Assembly (NCBI GenBank): GCA_008360955.1
Contig: LUCM01006593.1
Coordinates: 54,393 to 118,392 of the forward strand
Direction: 5' to 3'
Source of the DNA: Fasciolopsis buskii
Lineage: Eukaryota > Platyhelminthes > Trematoda > Plagiorchiida > Fasciolidae
Length of the DNA stretch: 64,000 bases
Shown here: positions 12,270 to 25,493 of the stretch, in pieces
How positions within the stretch are numbered: the stretch's first letter is position 1
Layout: every line of letters begins with the position of its first letter
Made by a program: the position numbers and the translations under genes
Notes under the pieces: generated by a model
Seen by the model: only the letters and a program-made list of their open reading frames with translations
Databases searched by the model: none
Told to the model about the DNA's origin: nothing

Positions 12270-14060
12270 CGACCTAATAAACATTAGGCTCGCTAAACTA
12301 CAGCGGGGCTATGAAAGGACCAGAGATTTTCGGTTGTTTCTGCAAATTAGTTGTCAAACCAGAGCGCTAGAAGCGGTATCGGACCACGGAAACACAACTC
12401 TAGAGCTGCTAGCTTAAGACTAGCCAAGTCGATATGCAACACTCGCAGAACAGCTAAAACGCAGAACTACCCATTCCAAGTCCTCAGCCACTGAACTCCC
12501 ATATATAATTCCCTATGACATTTATGTTAGCAACCCACAGGAGATTGCAGATGCAGTTGATGATTTCTTTGCACCCGCTCTGGTAAATGCCATAAATCTT
12601 GCTACTCCTTCCCTGATTCGCTTGACTACAGAGTCGTACTGAACAATCTCATTACTCCCAAGAGAAGTATCCCAGCTGTTGTGAAAAGCAAATTTGGATT
12701 CCAGTTTAGGCCTGACTCACTACCTCTGACGGTCTTCTGGCCCGGTGGGAGCGGCATCTCAATAGTGTTGAAAAACATCTTAAATTTGTTTATTTATTAC
12801 AAAGCTTTTCCATCACAGAAGAAAACCTGTGATCAAATCGGTTCAAAAAATACTCACACGCTGCTCCCCTGCCAGTTACCGCCCAGTTAGAGACCACTAT
12901 GGTTTCCAGAATCTTGGAACGTTTAATAAGAGATAGTACTATTGCTTATCTTCTGAAACGTGATCCTACTGACACTAGAAAACATGGCTTTCTTCGTAAA
13001 AATTCATGTGCCATTTGCCTAACTGACTACTTGAATTATATCACCAAGGCCCTAAACACCCGAAGGTGAGTTATAGTAATATCTTTGGACATGACAAAGT
13101 CTTTTGACAGAGTGTCTTACCGTATATTGCCACATAAAATCGAATTTTACAGCCTCACCAATCCCATTATGTGGTGTTTTTCATCCTATCTGTCACCTAG
13201 AAAGCAGGTAGCTCACGTAACTGGTTTCATATCCGTACTGGGCCCCAAACTCTTCCTGTTATATGTGGACGATGTCTTCAACGTTATCCAAAGTAGTGCA
13301 CCTTTTCTGTTTGCCGAAGGCATATAAAATAGTCTACGCCATTCCACCTAGAGCCTCAGAGTCCACCGTAAGTGACGTCGCGAGATTTACAGCCACTCAT
13401 TTTCTGGGTAACAGGTTGCATGATGAAATGCTTTGCTGAAAAAAACAGCATCATGGGTTCAAGTGCGTTATAACCCCAGGAGAACTCAAAATAGGTGACC
13501 AGATCAGCCCTGTTAACTGTCAGGTTTGCGACGTAGGCCTAAACGTTTTTTGCACCTTAACCTTCACGCAAGTTGTGAAAGCAAGTGGATCAGTAAGGCT
13601 GTTCCAGAGAACTATGAAATTAGAAGAGAGCAAGCTGCATCTGTTCGGAACCCACGTCAGCACCATTCTGGAGTATTACTCTCTAGTCTGTTCGAACATG
13701 ATGCAGTGCGACAGGATGGCGATCAAAAACGCCCAGCTAAATTTTACCCAGCAGCTGACCGGCCGCTCTGTAAACCTAAATTAAATGGGTTGCTGTATGG
13801 CGCTGAAATTGAATCCATTGTGGCTCTGATGCACAAGGGCAAATCTAGTACACTTTAATAATATTACAACGGGGAACAACTGCCACTCGTGTTAGAAACC
13901 CACTTCAATGCTCTCTTTGAAATACAGAGTTAAGTATCACACTTCCAGTACCGAAGCCGTCTGTCGGAGCTAATTTCTTTACTGCTAAGTAGTCGTCTTG
14001 TAGAAGAAACTCCCCCAGCAGCTGCGCATCCTATCACCATCACCTATGGCATTTAAAAAT
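12270..14060 (+). mobile_element. CR1/Jockey-like RT fragment, copy B
   Basis: Reads RTRDFRLFLQISCQTRALEA, SNPQEIADAVDDFFAPAL at 12530, TMVSRILERLIRD near 12900, TRKHGFLRKNSCAICLTDY, motif A SLDMTKSFDRVSYRILPHKI (13085 on, Asp kept), SVLGPKLFLLYVDDVF, motif C FLFAEGI (family FADD, so disabled), and RLFQRTMKLEESKLHLFGTH with VSTILEYYSLVCS near 13640. Frameshifted and missing part of motif B. It is probably the continuation of the endonuclease at 8620-9720. Confidence 0.85.
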
Positions 14061-16559
14061 GAAATAAATAGATTACTTGCTGTACCATTTCTTAGTTATC
14101 ATTATCAAACACTTATCTGAAGGTGAAGTATATGAAGCGAGATTGCGTCTGAAAATGCGTTGACGGCACGAGCTTGTGCTTCGTGAAGGAAAGAAATCTC
14201 CTTACCCAGGCTGTCATATGAAAAGGCGAAACTGCGTTGACGTATAAAGTTATTCCTCACCCCTCCCCGATGTCACCCCTGTCCACTTAGACGCCTCAGT
14301 ACTCCTCAGAAACCTAGCTCCGGATCCGCAAACCGAATTGCGGTTATTCCGTACAGGGTTGCCCAGCACACCAAAGCGGTGGGGTATCCTCACTCGACCA
14401 TGGTACTTCAAACGGCTACTCCCACTATCAGCTTCATTCCTTACTCTTCACCATCGCCTCCCCCTATAGTTCTTACTCGCTTAAATCATTGTGTCTCAGA
14501 CAAACTCAAACAACTCTGTCCAGCAAAAAATGGTCGACACTTTGAATTCTTTCTTCTGTTCTCACCAAAACCCCCTTTCCACCTTAGATAATTCGGATCT
14601 CCTTCCTCCTCTCCGTGAACGAATTAGCCCTATGTGGATTCTGTTCTTCCCTTTGGCAGTCTACATTCATCACGCCCCCTATTCCTGACCAGTTCTTGGG
14701 CTTAAGCATCATGACCTCCTAGTCTAAACTATAAATAATGAGTTGTCTACCGTCATTTTAGTTCCTGGTGCTACTCTGTCTCTTATGGCCCGTTTTGTAA
14801 TTCATATCTGCTGCGGTTGTTCTCGCCCCACCCACTCCCAAATACCGGAGAGCTTCCCCATACCTATGTGTGTAGACCATCCACCTGCTGAATCAGCCCG
14901 GACACCTATGGACACACAAAGTAAACCGGACTGCGGACAGCGTCAGTCATCATTTTTGAACTAAACCCAGTGCCTCAATACTTTCTCATTCTGAGCCGCC
15001 CAAACGATTGATGGCTCCTTAATTTTGCAGCTGGCAGAAACACCAGACCGCTGCTCTTTCCTTCTTCTTTCTTTCCAGATTATCAATTTCTGCTTGATTA
15101 TATACAGTGGCCTGCCAATCTGGTTACCTCGGTTTCCACCCGCCTTGGGTTATCCACTCTGTGAAACCTAGTATAAGGCTCGTCTTACCCATACTATATT
15201 TGCATTCTTTCATCCACCTCCCGAGAACACTAGCGTTGCCAAAATATGGTGGGGCTCGGTCAAATTTACCGCTTTGGCCGGCGCACATCTGGCAGGCTAC
15301 TCGGCTGCCGCCATGTGCTGGTGCAAATAGGTTGGCGGATTACACATTCTACGTTTACCCCTAGGGGGTATTCTTCCACTAGCACTGCTGTGATAAAGTC
15401 CCTCAAATCCTAATGCTCCACGTGCATTCTTTAGTTCTAGCTTCCCACTGCTCCCTCCCAAAGCTCTTCTGACCCAAACTTTAGTGACAAATAGAACTCA
15501 CGCGGAACAATTTTAATTGGCATTAGTTGCTTGTTGTCATGTTGCATGCGCCTGAAACTATTCATGAAAATGAATGGAGGCCATCATTTGCCATGAAACT
15601 TCATAGCGGCCTGCAAATTTGGAATATCTTCCGTCTCCTGGATATCGTATTTGAAATGATTCCACCAAAGCCGTATTTCAGCCACGTGCCAGTTCCTTTA
15701 TCAATTCCCCTTCACCGTTGGATCCAAATGAAAATCAAGCGATCAGAAATGTCCAAAATCAAACCTAGAAAACTAGACAAGTGACCAAAAACTTTTATGC
15801 CATGCCACCGTCTCTAGCTGCCTAAATGAACTGTGATTCCAATATCCCAGTCTATGCGTTCTGCTAGAAATTGTCTCCAAATCTTCCGTTCCGTAATATA
15901 GGTGTCTTTTCTCCCCACGCGCTGCTCACTCTACCATGCCCAGTTCCGTGTCTATTTCCATCGCTTTGCAATATCACCACTATGAGAGACCTACCAGTGG
16001 CGTCGTCGAACCACCACGGTCAGCTGCATGCGTATGACGGCCTGTGACATACACAACAGACACAAAATGGCTGGGCCGAGAAGTCACCATCGATCTCAAC
16101 TTCCTCGCGTGTTAATTCGCTATCGATTGTGCTGTCATTCTACAAATATGACCTGGGATGCACATCATTCGCCACTGTATATGCCTGCTACATTTTTTCT
16201 GTGCGACCCTCATTGCGCGACATAATCATGCGCACTGCATGCATCGGCACTGTCCGAGAAACAAAACTTATTATAATTACTAGTACTGTTATTCGCGTTT
16301 CCCATGCATCATACATATACAAATTTGGCCTTGCTTTGCGCAGGCTTTTCGCAAATCAAGAAGTATACAATATTATTATTATATATTCGTTCTGTATCTT
16401 CCTTTCTTTTTGAATGCTAGCAACAAAAGTAACAAGCAACTAGGAGCAGCAAAGGTAGATCATTAAATTATTTACCTTTTGTCTTTTACTTCTTATATGA
16501 ATGAAATAACAAAATACACCTTTTTCAGGAAGGGGGCCACTGCCAGCAGAGGGTTGCCA
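14061..16559. other. No gene recognised
   Basis: Pyrimidine-rich plus strand from about 14260 to 15500 with short Pro/Ser-rich frames. No motifs were identified. Confidence 0.45.
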
Positions 16560-16648
16560 AATGGGGAATTCGAACGGAGGTGGGAGGACTCAAACTCACG
16601 ACCCCTAAGTCTAAAGGCCATGACATTATCCGCTTGGCCACCGCTGGT
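16560..16648 (-). repeat. tRNA-derived sequence (Leu/Ser-like), likely a SINE head
   Basis: The minus strand carries an A-box match TGGCCAAGCGG (16640-16630) and a B-box-like GAGTTTGAGTCC (16597-16586), spaced as in a tRNA without a long variable arm. TGGCCAAGCGG is characteristic of Leu and Ser tRNAs, but the long arm those need is missing and the acceptor ends do not pair well. A tRNA-derived SINE or tRNA pseudogene is therefore more likely than a working gene. Confidence 0.5.
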
Positions 16649-18585
16649 CTGGAGAATTGAAGTTTTCCTGTTTGACTTTGGAATTCGAATTAACTGGGTC
16701 AGTTATACGCAATACTTTGTTTCGACAAGAGCCTGGTGGGCTGTGGATGTAGCCAATTTGAGGGATTTGTCTGCCAACATCCGCCCTGTGCCGTTTGGCA
16801 TCCTGAGCGTAATTTACCTGAGGGTCTTGGCGCAACAAGGCTGGTATATACGAGGCAGTGGCCCTCACGCTGAGACAGAATACTTGCTCCGACTGACTGA
16901 TATCCTGGGATGACAACTACATCGTCTGGGGTGTCACCACCGGGTCATGTCTCGGGGATCCGTAAAAATTCCTTAGTGAAAGAAAAATTTAGAGAGTGTG
17001 TGTTGCATTTTTCTTGCTGGGAAATGGGCATTAAATAGAAGTATTGGACAGCGCTTGACAAAGTAGTCAACAGGAAAAAACGAGGGGCATTCCGGAAGTT
17101 TTTTCCTGACAATGGACCGGGAGTTACTCGCAAATTGGCTGGGTGTCGTGATCTTTCTTCTGACTCGGGAGGTCAGGAACATTGTTCCTAATCGATATGT
17201 GTCACAAATCGGCAAGGGATCTGTTCAGTGTTTCTGAACATGTCGGGAAGATGGGTCGAGGAATGTGGCATTTCAATGTGGGAGAAATTACGTATAGCTG
17301 AGTGGGGTAAGGGGTGAAGTTTTGACCGCTTTGGGAGGCATAGTTGTAATAGCTGCTGATTTTCTCGTGTGTACTATTTGTGGAAGCGTGCGGTGAGAGT
17401 GAGGCTTGGAACGTGGTAACCATTTTTCTGCCAGCAGGCGCCATATGCGGCATAACTCGACATTCGAGGGCAGGGACGTGCTTCTGTGTTTGAAGGAAGA
17501 CAGTGTGACTTTCTCTGTGGCACGGTGGAAACAGACAGAGGGCTCATTAGTGGTAAAAAGTGTGACAAGGGCAGGCGGAGTCACAATAAGCACCTTGTCA
17601 GTACGGAAGGCAAATTCCTCAGTAAGATTGCTGCTGAATTTCGGATATGAATAATGGAAGAAATAAGTGAAAGTGTGTTGCTTGGGCTACGACTTTGTGG
17701 CCACGTATGATCCCGTGCATGCCAAGTGTTCGTGAGTGTGGGGCTACTGGTTGTTGTACAGTGACTTGAATGCCTCTCAAGGTACCCATGACTACGAAGT
17801 TGGCTCAGGTATGCCCAGAAGGGATAAAACCAGTGAACTTCATTCTGTAAGTGATGTCTCAGCAACAGAACCGACTCGTGATTGCGTGGAGAGAAAAGAT
17901 TGAAGGTAAGTAATTGGATGATCGTACCAATACTGGTTTGCGTTTCGATGCGAGTTTACCTTTACCTCTAGTAACTAGTGTCAAGTTAGGTGGGGTGCGC
18001 ATTTGGTCGCACTTCCGTCGGTTTCATCTAGGTCCACGGTGACTTGGGTTGTGGTGGGCAATGGGTGAGACAAATGAAATGTTTTCCTGGTACTCCACCC
18101 AAAGTTGTGCTTTGGCGGTCAGGATGGCGGGGCCCCCTTGTGTGACAATGCGCTTAGCGCGGAGTTTAAAGAATGTGCCGCAATTTGGGCGAGGTTGCAC
18201 GTAAGATGTGCAGTCAGTGCCAGCTATTGCGGGAGGCATCGAAGATGACGTAAGCTCCCGCTGCCGTTTGTTGTTTTTGTGTGATGGGAACCAGATTGGA
18301 TTAGGGAGGTGAATTCTTGCCCAAAGAGGGAGCGAAGTACCACTAAGTGATCGTAATACCTCTGCTGAAAGGGGGATTTGATAGTCTGTATCCGGATGTA
18401 GATGATGGGTGTAGTGTTTGCCGCAGTTTGGCTGCTCCTGCCGAACACCTTAGCTGAGGTCTCGTTTGACAAACCCAGAAAGTATTGGATATGGAGAGCG
18501 CGGGTACCTTTTGCAGAGCTTCGTGGCGCGGCAAATTTGTAAATTATGTCGCATACGCTATAATAATATTATGTACATTTCTCCA

Positions 18586-18660
18586 TCAATAAGAGTTATG
18601 CACCGGGCGAGATCAATTTGGCACAAATATCGCATAGAGAGACGGTATACAAAAACGAAA
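18586..18660 (+). repeat. Diverged repeat, copy 1 of 2
   Basis: GAGTTATGCACCGGGCGAGA and the following AAAGAAA-poor stretch ending TACAAAAACGAAA align with 21215-21288 (GAGTTATGCGCAAGGCAAGA ... TAAAACAAAAATTT). Family unknown. Confidence 0.4.
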
Positions 18661-21214
18661 CCGGAGAAGGGGATATGTTTGTGCTCCTCTGAATAACCCA
18701 TGCACCATTGGAAGCACAATTAGAACCTTCAAGGTGCGAGTTTTTGGTCAAGTATCAAGGTTAGCCAAATCGTCCGACAGGATCATACAAGATTCCCCGG
18801 CACAAGTTTCCAGTGTTAGAACGCGAGTCATTTCTTGTTTAAATGGATTTCTCCGACGGTGTGCAGAAAACCATTTCAAATAAAAGTCAGATCAAATATG
18901 GGCATGTGACAATTTAAGCTCAGGCAAATATAGTCAAAATGCTGGATGGCCAAAACAATATTTCGGACCAAAATAAGAGCTGGAGTTTTTGGGTAACGTG
19001 GACTTGTTCTTCCGGATCGCATGTTCAACAAAACGTTGACTGTCCAGCGATGGTGTTGCTTGCACGTTGCAGGTGCACGCTCCGTTCCCGCGATCCTTCC
19101 AAATAAACTCAACTTGCTACCCCTTCTAACCACCTTTTCCTTGTACCGGCTAAGTGTCAGGGTAGTCAGCATTGTATTCGTAAGAAGAAGAGAAAGAGTG
19201 AGCTTTAGTGGTCACAACGGTTGAGGGCAAGTAAAACTGATACAAGGTCAGCAGTACGACAGTCCGTCTCAGAAAGCTGCTATGATAATGGCCTAACAGA
19301 CCAAAAAGCAATTCAGCGGCAAAATGCCTCATTGAGAAGCACCATACTGAAAGTCTAGTAGCAGCAGGCTTATTATATATCTATCAGAGACTAGGGTATA
19401 AATACAAAGTAGCTGTTGCGTTCGACCAGCAATAAGTGTCATTTTCGTGTAATGATCAACCCAACCAACTCGTAATTTCATGGTATGCGAATCACGGATA
19501 AAAGCAGCATTCATAAACATCCAATTTACTGACAGAACAATGAATAATCAGGATGAGATCAGTTCCTTATAGCATCGAAATTTGTGTAAAAATATGCGTG
19601 AAGTATGAGTATAGTTGATCGTTATTCAACAAAAAACAGTGACGGTAGTGAAAATTTCTCGACGGAGTAAATTTTCCAGCGAAACCGAAAGACGCTTTTG
19701 AAAGCGTAAAGATAAACTGGTGGAAACAGATAAATAGCCGAAGCAAAGGAATGAATTTCTCGGAAGCCTACTTGTCAGCATAAGTCAAATTGACCATCAA
19801 AAGACTACGGTGCGCTGCCACCGCAACACTCCCTTTGGGGGGCTCATTGGCGTTCAACACCTGCAGCATCCATAGGAGAAACCACTGGACAATCACAAGC
19901 CCAGGTACAATGTAATGATAAGATAACAAGCATAGCAAATTCACTAAATCCACAGACAATTGGGACTCATTATCGTGTACATTTTACCAGGTAAAAACGG
20001 TAAAACGTCAGGTATGCGCTAAAGAATGCCAATGACAAGTCCCCACTGACTCTCTATCCCCCACAAGTAGGTCACAGTTAGTTTAGTTTCCGGTTGCGCT
20101 TCCAGCGCACGTTTTAAATTCTGTCAACTAACTCGCTTTCCTGGAAATACGCTCCACATTTTCTTCAGATTACTCTTATTTAAGACATCCGTGGAAGTTC
20201 AACGTTTTGCCTACTACCACCAGACCTTTCTTCCTCTGCCTTTCTCGTCCTATCCAGTCATTAAGTTCACTGAGCCAGTTCCATGAAGCCACCTAAAATG
20301 GAATAGTCCCTGCTGTCCCAAAAAGCAAACTGTCACCCCGTATTTTAGGGGAAAGTAATTGCATTCACTTCATTACTATTTCCACTGCTGTTATATCTCA
20401 GGTGTTATTGAAATATCCCAAGTCCTTGAGCACTGTACACGTGACGCGATTCGACTGGAAACCTAACAAGCCCAATGAGTAACAGTTCATCTTGCAGTAC
20501 TGGCATGTTTTACTTCCAAATTTTTCCTGGGAACAAATTTACCAACGATTTTGTTCTCGTCTGAATCATCGGCAAATTTGCCAGAATCCAGTGGGAAATC
20601 TCACACATGGTCGAAACCGCAGTATTTGAGCACCGATTTAATATGACCATGATTGGCTGTTTTTTCGTATTCAATGCCAAGGTCGAAGGCCGACTTACCT
20701 CACAACATTTTTCGCCGCCTTTCTGTCAGCTGATGTCCTTCCATAATGATACGTTTATTTTTATTGGCATTGCTGCTCCCAACCGCGCAAATTTATCCCG
20801 AAACCGAGCATGCGTTTTGCATCTCCTGCGATATATGCTTTTAGCTCAGTTTAGTTCATTATCTCTCAATCTGTTGGCATTGCTTCCACTTCGGCAGTCC
20901 AAATTTCGTTGTTTAAGGAACCAACCAACTAAAAAATTGATGCTTCTAAAACCGCTGTTAGATGTCTTGTGGCAGCAATAACACAGGAAATTATTAAATG
21001 GAGATAAGTGATCACAACAATAATGCTTACAAGTACTAACCTACTTGAATAATATCCAGACTTTTCATATTGGGTTATCTGTGGGCATACACAGTGATAC
21101 AGCGTACCAGGTGCCATTAGTAACTGTCAGAGGCAATAAAAATTATCCACCGTTTTAATGAAGCAACCACAGCTTTACTACTACGAATAATAATGGGTAT
21201 ATCTCTCACAATTC

Positions 21215-21288
21215 GAGAGTTATGCGCAAGGCAAGATCATATTTACACAAAGATGGCGCAGTGAAAGTCGTAAAACAAAAATTTAGTC
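21215..21288 (+). repeat. Diverged repeat, copy 2 of 2
   Basis: Partner of 18586-18660, same orientation. It may be the edge of a larger unknown mobile element. Confidence 0.4.
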
Positions 21289-21899
21289 GTTAAGATGCAG
21301 CGTGCGCTCTCATGGACATGACATGCAATAAAATGGGCTAATCAAGGGTTTTTGGGCTTCAAATCAGAGCTAGACAATCCTTTGCCGAAACATGGTGGGG
21401 CTGACCAAGAGTCGCGCACTGCGGGTTAATCCATGTTTAAACGCATCAAACGTGCGCATCGCGGGCGCATAATTTGGCTGGGAAGAAATGGCGCGTGTTG
21501 TCAAGGCTAATGACGAAATTTCGGGTATTTACGAAAGGTCCAAGCCCGCGAAACGGCCATGTTTTTGCGGGCGTTCAAACCGTTGGACGTAGCTCATCCA
21601 CTAGCGATAACTGATACTGACAACTGTCCACCTCGCGATAACTGGTAACGGTTGCTGTTGAATGTCAGCTGTTATAAGTTTTCAACGTGGTGAAGAAGTG
21701 ATGAATCAGAAGGAGCGAAGCTAGGAGGATAATATTGATGTTATTTTGTACAGAAAAATGAAAACTGTCCATTTAGCATGCCAAACTCGCAAAAAGTATG
21801 GGCCGTGATAGTGAAAATGACCCTTTTGTATTGCGTATTTTCGTTGCTGGCTGGGAAATTGAAAATGTATATAAATAACTGTCTGCCCCAAGATAACGA

Positions 21900-22290
21900 G
21901 GATGTCTACCTAAATATAATTTACATATATATATGTATATGTATAAATATGTATATATATACATGTAAACATACATATGCACCGGGGTGATGTAATGTTT
22001 ATATACATTTTTGCTGCGTAATCGTCACATGAATGGAGTTTGTCGATTCTATGCGTTTATGTATGACTCAAATCGATATAAAGTGGCCAAAATGTGTATA
22101 TGTGCATGTACATATATGTATATATAGAAACGAAAACATGTAAATAAATAGATGTGCACCTATAGGTATATAATGTGGACATTTACATGGCGGAACTTTA
22201 TAAATCCATATACGTGTTTGTAGTAGACACATGCGTATATGTAAATATATATATAAGTATATACATAAATCTATATATATGCAGCTATTT
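21900..22290. repeat. AT-rich low-complexity region
   Basis: Long runs built from TATATG, TATACA and TATATA motifs. Open frames here (Tyr/Ile/Cys-rich) are composition artefacts. Confidence 0.85.
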
Positions 22291-22405
22291 ATGTTTCCAC
22301 TGGACATGTACATCATATACGTTGTTGCACCGACATGCACAAGAAAGTATTAATAACGCTTGCCTTGTGCTGATAGACAATGCACACAGATGTACACCTC
22401 TTGGC

Positions 22406-22919
22406 TCAGGTAGTCGGCGCATTGCGAGTGAATCCAACGTTGGCATACGTCGCATTGCAAACATTCGGTTGTCGTCCAAAACCACCACGGGCTGCTCCAG
22501 ACTGCAGACGAGTAAGACTATTATTATTCCGAACGGTAACTAGGCGATTAAACTTATCCCGCAAATATCGACAAACATGTGCTAAATTTCCAAAAATTTC
22601 GGTTACGCTAATTACGTGCGCCTCCTGCTCTGGGGTTAGCTTACGATTGCGCGTGTAATAACGGTCCATATTTGGAATCTTCCAAATAAATATTACTTGA
22701 AAAGGTAGCAGACTTACCGACGACCACTTTGATTTCTAAATCAGATTCAAAATCGGAAAAACTAGCACAAAAACGGCGAACGTAACGGCTAAGCACGTCA
22801 GAATCATCATTATGGGCAGCAGAAGCGTCCGCACGAACAGCCATGGTAGCCATGAGAGCGCAAGTGACGCGATTTCCGGTTTCACCTACTTTTATACCCA
22901 TAATCGTCCGTTTAAACAA
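22406..22919 (-). CDS. Unrecognised pair of minus-strand open frames, possible gene or transposase relic
   Basis: Frame 22919-22641 contains MATMAVRADASAAHNDDSDV and LSRYVRRFCASFSDFESDLE, followed by a good donor (TCG|GTAAGT at 22717). Frame 22669-22406 begins MDRYYTRNRKLTPEQEAHVI and continues with a helix-turn-helix-looking EIFGNLAHVCRYLRDKFNRL. I do not recognise either. The TPEQ..H start recalls DNA-binding heads of transposases but that is only a hint. The second frame runs to the edge of the AT-rich tract. Confidence 0.22.
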
Positions 22920-24100
22920 TGATCACCTTATCCAGATTAACATTTTCTTAATTTCCGAAAAATGCGCAATAACATTCATTCCATTTCCATAACAATTCTT
23001 TTTTAGCTTCACAAGAGAGACTTTTCAACGTGGACCTCTCGTCACTAACCGAAGTTTCGTCAAGTGGCCGGGTTCAGCAAAATTCAGGAGGGTAATGTGG
23101 TAAAGGTGAAGATCAATATGAATATAACAACGGGATGGAGATGAGTCGAAATCACACTGGATATCATATGAGGTGGATGGGGAATGGTAATTAACAACAT
23201 TCAATACTCGAAATAATACTTAAGATGAAGCAGCAGGAAACGTTCAAGGTTGCATCAAACAATTTACGGGAGAAAATTTATGAAAAATTGTGGACAGAGA
23301 CAGTGGAACTTACAAAAATGGTCACTGGAATTATGCGGCTGGCAGCCGATTGCGATGTGGCGGGAAGAAAACCAGTACGTGTGAGATTTACAATCAATCC
23401 TTAAATAAACTTGCCATGAATGACCTCTGTTGTCTTTAATTGTCAGTTTCTTCGTGTGGCAAGCAAATGAGAAATCAATCCTAAAAAGAATGAACTACAT
23501 GAACCGAAACGATTACATTTTTACAACAGGTTTCATTCCGACAGATCATGCGATGATAATTAGGCATTGCATTAAGCTTTCACCATGTACAATTTACCAG
23601 TACGTGAACACATAGGACAATAATTACAAGGATCACAATACGCCTAGTTTATGGCACATAAATGGTGATTAATCCATCGCCGATGTCACGAGTAATGGAA
23701 AGCCACTCTTATTAACTGGTTTATAATGCACGTGCTTAGATGTATCACCATTCACCGTTACCCACGAATATCAACAAAAATGCAAACGGAAAGATGATCG
23801 GATGCAGTCTAGTTAGGAGGGAGGTAAGGTTGGCTTTATACATCAGAATTTTGAAAAGTCGTTCAATGGGGTGAACCCAAATTTTGCGGGTATTTCATAG
23901 TCTACTCATCTTAGAAAGTGTGCGGTGATACATTTATCTCATTTGGTAAAAATTGTCGTATATAGGGGTAAACCAATGGGATTACCAGCTGCTCCCTGCT
24001 GGAGAAGTTGTTGCGTAACATGGCCCCAGCAATATCCAACATTTGATCAGGGGGATGTGTTCAGACTGACGGTGAAGAAAGTGACGAAGGTACTGTAAAA

Positions 24101-24211
24101 ATGAGGACAATTCTTCTAACCTTTGCAACTACGCACGTTATGGTTTATTGTCAGTCATTTCAACAGAAGCGACCTACAGATGGAGCCAGCCAGAGACCAA
24201 TCATGGAGTTG
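24101..24211 (+). CDS. Candidate first coding exon of a secreted protein (speculative)
   Basis: ATG at 24101 opens 37 codons starting MRTILLTFATTHVMVYCQSF, a short basic start followed by a hydrophobic stretch and a polar residue, as in a signal peptide. The frame ends at a textbook donor, TTG|GTAAGT at 24212. No downstream exon or homology was recognised and no promoter is evident, so this could be chance. Confidence 0.22.
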
Positions 24212-25289
24212 GTAAGTACATGAGGGCCACGAATTTCAAGAATTTGGGAAATGTAGAAAGATTCCAACTAAAAAAGATCCAAATTGAGTTTCGGTCGTTT
24301 CCGACGGGAAACTGGTGTTTTCTTACCTAATTCCCATTTTCATCGTCCGGGGATGTCGCGGTTAATTTCGATTAGTTTTTTGACAAGTACGCCGTGTCTA
24401 ACGTCACGTAACTGCCTATTTTCAGCCAGATTCCACACTGTTTTGTCCCCAAGTCTTTCAGTTCACTTCAGCTCAGCTGTTATGAGACAAGAATTTTGAT
24501 CTCAGCTACTCCAACGCCCAGGTCGGTGCGGTGTTGGCCGATGCTCGTAGCCACCTACAATGCCAATGTTTTATTTATTAAAACCTAAGGATAGAGCACA
24601 GTATGAGATCCAACCGATGCGTTTTGTGTTCTCACCTGAAGCTTACCGTCACCCAGCAGCATTCTAGTTCTTCATTACTTCTATTCACAATATTACTACC
24701 AACAACATGTTTTGGAAGTCGGTTCTTTAGCAGAAATGGCCTACTGTAAAATAGCCTGGCTCTTCTCTGGAGCCGTGCATGGGAGATCTGTGATCTTAAG
24801 CTGTGAATTCTGGTGCCACTGTTTGGTATAATAGTGGACAGTCCCTCTTATGTTATACCTGAATGACCCTGCACTATTTTGGACGTCTCCGTCAGGTCAC
24901 TGGGCATGCATCGTTGTCTGACAGGGAAAATGCCAAGTTCGTGAGGTATTTCCTTGTAGCTTTCGTGCTTTTGGGCAGAGACTAGCTTCTAAAACTTTTT
25001 CAGACAAATTATATCCTTTCGCAGTTACGACGCCCGGAATCGAACGCAATGCTGAGGTACGATGTTCTGGTAGTCGAGCGCAGACTCCCAAGCACTTCGG
25101 GTTCCTTGCACGATATTGTTGGTCTGAGGCTAAAAAGCTCCCTCCGTTCTAACATCCTATGTTTGCGCAGTGTTTGGGTTCTTTCAACTTGCTCCTCAGG
25201 TCTTCAACCAGATGCCGCGATGTCATTCTTTCCACTTCATGCATGCTTTTTTTCTAGAGGCTAGCCTATAACGCCTAGCAAGGTTCCAC

Positions 25290-25493
25290 CTAAGTAACTA
25301 GGCTGTAAACGCCCCGATGTCCTTTGAAATCATCAACGAGAAGATAGTACGGGTTTCGCGTGCTCTCTGCTAAGTCGGTTATGGATATCGGAAAGGGTGT
25401 GGGGTCATGCTCCTGAGCCCTGGGAGACACCCTGTGGCAGGCCAGCGAGGGAAATTCGTTTGCCCCAAAGCTTAAACTAAGGGTACTTGCCAC
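25290..25493 (-). mobile_element. Non-LTR RT fragment (motifs B-C)
   Basis: The minus strand reads CHRVSPRAQEHDPTPFPISI, TDLAESTRNPYYLLVDDFKG and HRGV, matching the GVPQGSVLGPLLF.IYINDL...LFADD.K block of CR1/Jockey RTs. Motif C is LVDD, with both Asp kept. Only about 65 residues are recognisable. Confidence 0.6.

Larger units (their letters stand above)
16649..21899. other. No gene recognised
   Basis: Apart from the weak repeat pair at 18586 and 21215, nothing could be assigned. The region 17200-18480 has several overlapping minus-strand frames rich in Ser/Thr/Pro, which may be a decayed element. Confidence 0.45.
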
